7,628 nt of DNA from Cyanobium sp. (lineage in GTDB: Bacteria > Cyanobacteriota > Cyanobacteriia > PCC-6307 > Cyanobiaceae), in assembly GCA_014191535.1 (NCBI GenBank), contig BJHC01000062.1, forward strand, positions 1-7,628, in the 5' to 3' direction. A program made the translations under genes and the position numbers. Under the pieces are notes generated by a model that saw nothing but the letters and a program-made list of their open reading frames with translations, was not told the DNA's origin and did not search any database. Positions 1 to 4,467 of this stretch are shown here, piece after piece; the first letter of the stretch is position 1; each line of letters opens with the position of its first letter.

Positions 1-923
1 CCCTGATCCGCGCCGCCGAAAACGGCAAGCAGGTGATGGCCCTGGTGGAGCTCAAGGCCCGCTTCGATGAAGACAACAACATCCAGTGGGCCCGCCAGCT
101 GGAGCGCTCCGGCGTGCATGTGGTTTATGGGGTGATCGGCCTCAAGACCCACACCAAGATCGCCCTGGCCATCCGCCGGGAGAAGGGTGAACTTCGCGGC
201 TACTGCCATGTGGGCACTGGCAACTACAACTCCCGCACCGCTGGCCTCTACACGGATGTCGGCATCCTGAGTTGCAATGCCGACCTGGTTCAAGACCTGG
301 TGGAGTTGTTCAACTACCTCACCGGCTTCTCCAAACAGCAGAACTTCCGCAAGTTGCTGGTGGCCCCGGTCACCCTGCGCCAGCGCATGCAGGAGCTGAT
401 CCAACGGGAAACCGAGCATGCCCGTGCCGGCCGACCCGCCGCCATCAAGGCCAAGATGAATGCCCTGGTGGATCCGGCGATCATCGCCCTGCTCTACGAA
501 GCCTCCCAGGCCGGCGTGCAGATCGACCTGGTGGTGCGCGGCATGTGCAGCCTGCGGCCGGGGCTGGAGGGCATCAGCGACAACATCCGCGTGAGCAGCG
601 TGATCGGTCGCTTCCTGGAACACTCACGCCTGTTCTGGTTCGCCAATGGCGGCAGCGATGAGATGTACATCGGCAGCGCCGATTGGATGGCCCGCAACCT
701 GGATCGCCGCGTCGAAGCGGTGGTGCCGATTGAAGATCCGGATCTTCACGCCCGGCTGCTGCGCCTGATCAACACCTACCTGAGCGACAACAGCACCGCC
801 TGGGACATGCAGGCGGATGGCAGTTTCAGCCGCCGCATTCCTGAAGACGACAGCATCGCCGTACAGGCCACCTTGATGACGGGTTGGAGACATGGACTGA
901 GCAACGACGACGACGCGCCGTAA
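1..923 (+). CDS. ppk: Polyphosphate kinase 1, C-terminal part (5' end outside window)
   Basis: PPK1 reversibly transfers the gamma-phosphate of ATP onto inorganic polyphosphate through a phosphohistidine intermediate. The open frame is read from base 3 with no start in the window, leaving 306 residues against about 690 for a full PPK1, so only the two C-terminal catalytic domains are present. The motif GLKTHTKIAL carries the expected autophosphorylated histidine (codon at 150-152), followed by HVGTGNYN and LYTD. The second catalytic histidine is in FLEHSRLF (codon 621-623). The two histidines are 157 residues apart, the same distance as His435 and His592 of the E. coli enzyme. The C-terminal tail after about base 800 is acidic and probably disordered. 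The stop is TAA at 921-923. No hairpin with a T-run follows, so no intrinsic terminator is seen. The GTG and ATG at 33-38 are internal codons. Identity is very secure from the motifs. Confidence 0.97.
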   Translation, partial: LIRAAENGKQVMALVELKARFDEDNNIQWARQLERSGVHVVYGVIGLKTHTKIALAIRREKGELRGYCHVGTGNYNSRTAGLYTDVGILSCNADLVQDLVELFNYLTGFSKQQNFRKLLVAPVTLRQRMQELIQRETEHARAGRPAAIKAKMNALVDPAIIALLYEASQAGVQIDLVVRGMCSLRPGLEGISDNIRVSSVIGRFLEHSRLFWFANGGSDEMYIGSADWMARNLDRRVEAVVPIEDPDLHARLLRLINTYLSDNSTAWDMQADGSFSRRIPEDDSIAVQATLMTGWRHGLSNDDDAP

Positions 924-985
924 CGCCCACTACAAAAGCTAAGAAAATCAAACGAAAAGACTGCGGCAAGTCTTCCAATTCGTCG

Positions 986-1014
986 TGTTCTGTTGATGGT
1001 GGTAGTGCTACATT
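986..1014 (+). promoter_or_regulatory. Candidate extended -10 promoter for the sigma factor gene
   Basis: TGCTACATT at 1006-1014 reads as an extended -10 element (TGn followed by TACATT, 4 of 6 matches to TATAAT). The hexamer at the usual -35 distance (around 986-991) is a poor match, which is tolerable for an extended -10 promoter. Just upstream, about 934-958 is an A-rich, low-GC island in otherwise GC-rich DNA, as often found in promoter upstream regions. Transcription would start near 1021, giving a leader of about 20 bases before the ATG at 1043. This is a pattern match only, with no experimental support. Confidence 0.35.
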
Positions 1015-1042
1015 CCGGCCAACCATTTACGGAGCCTGGGGC

Positions 1043-2098
1043 ATGGGCGCACCTCAACACTCCACATCCCCTGAGTTGCCCGCAACGTCCCGCTCCCAAG
1101 CATCCAACCAATCCGCCAGGATCGCAGCACCGATGGAATCCTCAGAGGCCCGCGCTTCCCAGCGAAATGAAAACAGATCAACCACCCGAAACGCCGCATC
1201 CAAACAGAGCGGTCGCCTCAGTGCTGATTCGATCGGCTGGTACCTGAGCAACATCGGCCGTGTGCCGCTGCTCACCCCCGCCGAAGAAATCGAGCTGGCC
1301 CACCATGTGCAAGCCATGAAGCGGCTGCAAGCACTGCCGGCTGAGCAACTCACACCGCGCCAAAACCATCAGATCCGCATGGGCACCCGGGCCCGCGATC
1401 GCATGATGGCCGCCAACCTGCGCCTGGTGGTGAGCGTGGCCAAGAAGTATCAGAACCAGGGCCTCGAACTGCTCGATCTGGTGCAAGAGGGGGCGATCGG
1501 CCTGGAGCGGGCCGTCGATAAGTTCGACCCCGCCATGGGCTACAAGTTCTCCACCTATGCCTACTGGTGGATTCGCCAAGGCATGACGCGCGCCATCGAC
1601 AACAGCGCCCGCACCATTCGTCTGCCGATCCACGTGAGCGAAAAGCTCTCCAAGATGCGGCGCATCACCCGCGAACTGTCCCACCGCTTCGGCCGTCAGC
1701 CCAATCGTCTGGAAATGGCCCATGCCATGGGCATGACCCCCAACGAGCTGGAGGAACTGATCGCCCAGAGCGCCCCCTGCGCCTCCCTCGACGCCCATGC
1801 CCGCGGCGACGACGACCGCAGCACCCTCGGCGAACTGATTGCCGACCCCAACAGCAACGAATCCATGGATGGCATGGATCGCAGCCTGCAGAAGGAGCAC
1901 CTCGGCACGTGGCTGTCCCAGCTCAATGAGCGGGAGCGCCGCATCATCGAACTGCGCTTCGGCCTGGCGGGCCAGGAGCCGCTGACGCTGGCTGAAATCG
2001 GCCGCCAGATCAACGTGTCCCGCGAGCGGGTGCGCCAGCTGGAATCGAAGGCGCTGCTGAAGCTGCGCCTGATGACCAACTACCAACAGGCCGCCTGA
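1043..2098 (+). CDS. Group 2 RNA polymerase sigma-70 factor (RpoD-like)
   Basis: This sigma factor directs RNA polymerase to -10/-35 promoters. Region order is standard: region 1.2 from about residue 62 (DSIGWYLSNIGRVPLLTPAE), region 2 from about 117 (MMAANLRLVVSVAKKY, LDLVQEGAIGLERAVDKF), and the 2.3-2.4 DNA-melting and -10 recognition segment at about 171-197 (TYAYWWIRQGMTRAID, RTIRLPIH). Region 3 follows to about 250. Region 4 spans about 291-346, with the helix-turn-helix LTLAEIGRQINVSRERVRQL. There is no region 1.1, and the near-RpoD region 2.4 marks it as group 2 rather than the primary factor. The chosen ATG has GGAG 8 bases upstream and gives 351 residues. An internal ATG at 1133 (AGGA 11 bases upstream, 321 residues) is a real alternative. 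The first ~60 residues are a Ser/Asn/Arg-rich tail with lower-GC codons. It lies downstream of ppk and overlaps the next gene by 4 bp. Confidence 0.93.
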   Translation: MGAPQHSTSPELPATSRSQASNQSARIAAPMESSEARASQRNENRSTTRNAASKQSGRLSADSIGWYLSNIGRVPLLTPAEEIELAHHVQAMKRLQALPAEQLTPRQNHQIRMGTRARDRMMAANLRLVVSVAKKYQNQGLELLDLVQEGAIGLERAVDKFDPAMGYKFSTYAYWWIRQGMTRAIDNSARTIRLPIHVSEKLSKMRRITRELSHRFGRQPNRLEMAHAMGMTPNELEELIAQSAPCASLDAHARGDDDRSTLGELIADPNSNESMDGMDRSLQKEHLGTWLSQLNERERRIIELRFGLAGQEPLTLAEIGRQINVSRERVRQLESKALLKLRLMTNYQQAA

Positions 2099-2763
2099 AC
2101 CCGGAGCCGCTGCTGGGGGTTGCCGTTGTCGCAGCCTGGCTCGCCGTTGTGGTGGCCATGGCTCTGGCGGTGCGCCATCGCTGGCCCCAACAGCGGGAGT
2201 GGAGCCGCAAGCTGGTGCACATCGGCACCGGGCCGGTGGTGCTGTTGGCCTGGGCCTTCGGCATCGGCCGGGAGATCGCCCTGCCGGTGGCGCTGTTGGT
2301 CACCGCCGCCACCGCCCTCAACCACCGGCTGCAGCTGTTGCCGGCCGTGGAAGATGTGGGGCGCCACAGCTACGGCACCGTGGCCTACGGCGCGTCGATC
2401 GCCGTGCTGCTGGCCCTGTTCTGGCCGCAGCAGCCCCTGGCGGTGGCCGCCGGGGTGCTGGTGATGGCCTTCGGGGATGGCTTGGCGGGGCTGGTGGGGC
2501 CGGCGCTGCCCTCACGGCGCTGGCAGCTGTGGGGCCAGACCAAATCCCTGGCGGGCACGGGCTGCATGCTGATCGCCGCGGGGATCGTGTTGGCCCTGCT
2601 CACGGCCCTGGCGACCGCCAGCGGCCAACCGGCCCCGCCCCTGCAGGCCTGTTTGGGGTTGGCGGTGCTCGCCACGGCCCTGGAGCAGTGGAGCGTGTTT
2701 GGGGTCGACAACCTCAGCGTGCCCGTGCTCACCGGGGTGCTGTGGAGCCACTGGAGCGGCTGA
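2095..2763 (+). CDS. Phytol kinase / phosphatidate cytidylyltransferase family membrane protein, probable CTG start
   Basis: The family includes cyanobacterial and plant phytol kinase (VTE5), which phosphorylates phytol for tocopherol and chlorophyll-tail recycling, as well as dolichol kinases and CDP-DAG synthases. Seen here (222 residues): a short N-terminal hydrophobic helix (about 6-26), SRKLVHIGTGPVVLLAW (about 37-53), ALNHRLQLLPAVEDVGR, the family signature MAFGDGLAGLVG (about 124-135), the downstream TKSLAGT (149-155), and a C-terminal EQWSVFGVDNLSVPV. About six hydrophobic segments indicate an integral membrane protein. The frame is open back to a stop at 1993, but no ATG, GTG or TTG occurs before GTG at 2149, which would cut into the first helix. 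CTG at 2095 gives the intact helix and a 4-bp CTGA overlap with the sigma stop, with a weak CAGG 4 bases upstream. Substrate (phytol versus another lipid alcohol) is inferred from the family only. Confidence 0.85.
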   Translation: MNPEPLLGVAVVAAWLAVVVAMALAVRHRWPQQREWSRKLVHIGTGPVVLLAWAFGIGREIALPVALLVTAATALNHRLQLLPAVEDVGRHSYGTVAYGASIAVLLALFWPQQPLAVAAGVLVMAFGDGLAGLVGPALPSRRWQLWGQTKSLAGTGCMLIAAGIVLALLTALATASGQPAPPLQACLGLAVLATALEQWSVFGVDNLSVPVLTGVLWSHWSG

Positions 2764-2774
2764 GGCCAGCTCCC

Positions 2775-3122
2775 TCACACCCGCAGCATCGCCTCACAGC
2801 GCTGCTCCCAGTCGTGCTGGGTGCCCAGACCGGCCACCAACAGATGACCGGCGGGTTCCTCCTGCAGCCGCAACTGCCATTGGCGAATGGCCTCGGCCCG
2901 CTCCATCCACACCTCCAGCACCGTGGCCTGGATGCGGTCCCGATCCCAGCCCCGGCGGCAGGCGGCGTCCTGCGCCCAGCCCAGCAACCCATCCAATTGG
3001 AACGGCCGCAAGCCGGTGAACACCGGGCCGGGGGCCTCCACGCTGCGCTGCTCCAAATAGAAGAGCTGCAGCGGATCGGAAACCCCGCAGAACTGCAACA
3101 GGTAGGTGATGCGTGCCGCCAT
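2775..3122 (-). CDS. Uncharacterised small soluble protein downstream of a CIRCE operator
   Basis: I do not recognise a named domain. The 115-residue product starts MAARITYLLQFCGVSDPLQL and ends CEAMLRV. It has no signal peptide or membrane helix, has five tryptophans in GW, VW, QW and DW contexts, and looks mostly helical in its second half. ATG at 3122 was chosen because GGGGG lies 5 bases upstream in the transcript. The same frame extends to an ATG at 3143 and a GTG at 3209, but neither has a ribosome site and the GTG form would run through the inverted repeat. GC-rich codon use and compact placement support a real gene: its stop is 11 bp from the convergent stop of the phytol kinase gene, with no terminator visible between them. 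It is the only gene positioned to be controlled by the CIRCE element about 90 bp upstream, suggesting a heat- or protein-stress role. That role is inference from the operator alone. Confidence 0.75.
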   Translation of the reverse strand: MAARITYLLQFCGVSDPLQLFYLEQRSVEAPGPVFTGLRPFQLDGLLGWAQDAACRRGWDRDRIQATVLEVWMERAEAIRQWQLRLQEEPAGHLLVAGLGTQHDWEQRCEAMLRV

Positions 3123-3172
3123 CACAACCCCCGTGGAATGCATCACCGCAACGTAAGCCGCACGGCAGGCAA

Positions 3173-3206
3173 CACCGTTCACAGCAAACCTTTGTTGTGA
3201 ACGGTG
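3173..3206. repeat. Perfect 11-bp-arm inverted repeat with nested dyad
   Basis: CACCGTTCACA (3173-3183) and TGTGAACGGTG (3196-3206) are exact reverse complements separated by 12 bases. The spacer itself holds CAAA-CC-TTTG (3185-3194), so the outer stem is continued by an inner one after a single non-Watson-Crick position (G3184/T3195). It lies in the presumed leader of the small minus-strand gene, about 50 bases before its start codon and just beyond the CIRCE element. No T-run follows on either strand, so it is not a standard intrinsic terminator. It could be an mRNA leader hairpin, a processing or 3'-end structure for the upstream DAHP synthase transcript, or a second protein-binding operator. 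Confidence 0.85.
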
Positions 3207-3209
3207 CAC

Positions 3210-3236
3210 TTAGCACTCACACATTGCGAGTGCTAA
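3210..3236. promoter_or_regulatory. CIRCE operator (HrcA binding site)
   Basis: TTAGCACTC (3210-3218), nine spacer bases, then GAGTGCTAA (3228-3236) is an exact match to the CIRCE consensus TTAGCACTC-N9-GAGTGCTAA. HrcA binds this palindrome and represses heat-shock genes, classically groES/groEL, dnaK and hrcA. Here neither neighbour is a chaperone. Transcribing leftwards, the first gene is the 115-residue unknown protein (start at 3122). Transcribing rightwards, only the antisense strand of the DAHP synthase is met. The operator abuts and slightly overlaps a candidate -10 element of the leftward promoter, a layout suited to repression. Confidence 0.95.
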
Positions 3237-3262
3237 ATATGCGTTTGAACGGCTTAAACCAA
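3234..3262 (-). promoter_or_regulatory. Candidate promoter of the small CIRCE-controlled gene
   Basis: On the minus strand, TTGGTT (3262-3257) and TATTTA (3239-3234) are separated by 17 bases. The hexamers are imperfect (-10 about 3 of 6), but spacing is ideal and the -10 runs into the CIRCE half-site. Transcription would start near 3227, inside CIRCE, leaving a leader of about 105 bases that contains the inverted repeat. The -35 overlaps the last codons of the DAHP synthase gene. CATATT, one register upstream, is an alternative -10. Confidence 0.35.
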
Positions 3263-4327
3263 AGCCACTGAGCGGGATTGGGCGCTGGCCACGGCTCCGG
3301 CCAGCTCCTGCAGCAGCGCACGGGTGGTGTCCAGATCGATGCAGGCATCGGTGATGCTCTGGCCGTAGGTGAGCTGGGAGAGATCCGCTGGGATTTTCTG
3401 GTTACCCGCCACCAGGTGGCTCTCGATCATCACGCCCATCACATGGCGGCTGCCGCTGCGCAGCTGCTCGGCCACCTGGCCGGCCACCTCCCCCTGACGG
3501 CGGTAGTCCTTGTTGGAGTTGCCGTGGCTGCAATCCACCATCACCCGGGCCGGTAGCCCCTCCTTCTCCAGGGCGGCGGCGGCGCTCTCAATCGCTTCGG
3601 AGTGGTAGTTGGTGCCCTGTTTGCCGCCGCGCAGCACCAGGTGGCCGTCGGGATTGCCGGTGGTGGTCACGATCGCGGCGTGGCCGTCTTTGTTGATGCC
3701 CAGGAAATTGTGGGGACGGGCCGCCGCCTCCATGGCGTTGATGGCGGTGATGGCACTGCCATCGGTGCCGTTCTTGAAACCAATCGGCATCGACAGCCCC
3801 GAGGCCATCTCCCGGTGGGTCTGGCTCTCGGTGGTGCGGGCGCCGATGGCGGTCCAGCTGATCAAATCAGCGATGTACTGCGGCACCACCGGATCCAGCA
3901 GTTCCGTGGCGGCGGGCAGGCCCATGTCGGCCAGGTGCAGCAGCAAGCCACGGGCCAGCCGCAGGCCGGTGTTGATGTCGTAGCTGCCGTCGAGGTGGGG
4001 ATCGTTGATCAGCCCTTTCCAGCCCACGGTGGTGCGCGGCTTCTCGAAATACACCCGCATCACCACCTCCAGCTGATCGCGGTGGCGGCGGTGCTCCTCC
4101 GCGATGGCGGCGGCGTACTCCTGGGCCGCCTGCACGTCGTGCACGGAGCAGGGGCCCACGATCACCAGCAGGCGTGAATCCTCACCCCGCAGGATGGCCT
4201 TGATCCGCTCGCGGGCCTCACGCACCGTGGTGGCCGCCGTCTCCCCCATCGGCAGTTCGCCGTGCAACAGGGAGGGCGCCACCAGCGGCCGCGTTTCCAC
4301 CACGTGGAGATCGGAGGTGGGGATCAT
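3254..4327 (-). CDS. aroG: 3-deoxy-7-phosphoheptulonate (DAHP) synthase, type I AroG-like
   Basis: This cytosolic enzyme condenses phosphoenolpyruvate and erythrose 4-phosphate to DAHP, the first step of the shikimate pathway. The 357-residue product matches the ~350-residue AroF/G/H class. Visible active-site and metal residues align almost one-to-one with E. coli AroG: Cys60 in IVGPCSVHD, Arg91 and Lys96 in MRVYFEKPRTT, Lys185 in GFKNGTDGSA, His268 in VDCSHGNSNKD, Glu302 in VMIESHLVAG and Asp327 in QSITDAC. The residues that line the Phe/Tyr feedback pocket are broadly preserved, but which amino acid inhibits it cannot be told from sequence. ATG at 4327 was chosen because the family begins just before the TSDLHVVETRPL segment; the frame extends to 4420, but the extra 31 residues are Cys/Pro-rich and unlike the family. 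It is divergent from acnB, with no intrinsic terminator after its TAA. Confidence 0.97.
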   Translation of the reverse strand: MIPTSDLHVVETRPLVAPSLLHGELPMGETAATTVREARERIKAILRGEDSRLLVIVGPCSVHDVQAAQEYAAAIAEEHRRHRDQLEVVMRVYFEKPRTTVGWKGLINDPHLDGSYDINTGLRLARGLLLHLADMGLPAATELLDPVVPQYIADLISWTAIGARTTESQTHREMASGLSMPIGFKNGTDGSAITAINAMEAAARPHNFLGINKDGHAAIVTTTGNPDGHLVLRGGKQGTNYHSEAIESAAAALEKEGLPARVMVDCSHGNSNKDYRRQGEVAGQVAEQLRSGSRHVMGVMIESHLVAGNQKIPADLSQLTYGQSITDACIDLDTTRALLQELAGAVASAQSRSVALV

Positions 4328-4363
4328 GCCGGCAGCCGCAGGGCAGCACAGGGGACAGACCAG

Positions 4364-4392
4364 CCTAAAAGCCCGATTGCAGCCGTTGTCAC
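4364..4392 (-). promoter_or_regulatory. Candidate promoter of the DAHP synthase gene
   Basis: On the minus strand GTGACA (4392-4387, 5 of 6 matches to TTGACA) is followed after 17 bases by TTTAGG (4369-4364), a weak -10. Transcription would begin near 4357, about 30 bases before the ATG at 4327. The -35 is persuasive and the -10 is not, so this is a tentative call. Confidence 0.25.
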
Positions 4393-4398
4393 CAGAGC

Positions 4399-4407
4399 GG
4401 GGGGGGG
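4399..4407 (+). repeat. G9 homopolymer in the aroG/acnB divergent intergenic region
   Basis: Nine consecutive G residues lie between the divergent starts of the DAHP synthase (4327) and aconitase (4468) genes. The tract is about 60 bases upstream of the acnB start codon. Such tracts are prone to slipped-strand length change and to sequencing error. No convincing acnB promoter could be defined around it; AACAAT at 4416-4421 is the closest -10 resemblance but lacks a well-spaced -35. Confidence 0.8.
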
Positions 4408-4467
4408 TGGCAAAGAACAATGGGTGTCACGTCACAGTTCGTCAGGTCCCCCAGGACCCCTGCGCCG

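Noticed and set aside
993..1014. TTGATG (993-998) as a -35 partner for the -10 at 1009-1014
   Set aside because: The spacer is only 10 bases, far too short for a sigma-70 promoter.
1178..2086. Long minus-strand open frame (302 codons) opposite the sigma factor gene
   Set aside because: It is the antisense shadow of a clear sigma-70 gene; the translation is His/Gly/Ala/Gln-rich with no recognisable domain, as expected from GC-rich third positions.
2199..3200. Plus-strand open frame (333 codons) spanning the phytol kinase gene and the small minus-strand gene
   Set aside because: It crosses two genes in the wrong frame and its translation is Gly/Ala/Arg/Pro-rich without any family motif.
3173..3206. 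Inverted repeat as an intrinsic terminator of the DAHP synthase transcript
   Set aside because: No run of T follows the stem on the minus strand (next bases TTGCCTGCC) or on the plus strand.
2775..3209. Longer 144-codon version of the small minus-strand gene starting at GTG 3209
   Set aside because: It lacks a ribosome site, would be translated through the inverted repeat, and starts immediately beside CIRCE; ATG 3122 is better placed.
3602..4177. Plus-strand open frame (191 codons) that CIRCE might drive rightwards
   Set aside because: It is antisense to the DAHP synthase active-site region and has the composition of a shadow frame, so CIRCE is assigned to the leftward gene.
4420..4467. 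Upstream ATG of acnB at 4420
   Set aside because: It adds 16 residues absent from the AcnB family and has no good ribosome site; ATG 4468 fits the family length and N-terminus.
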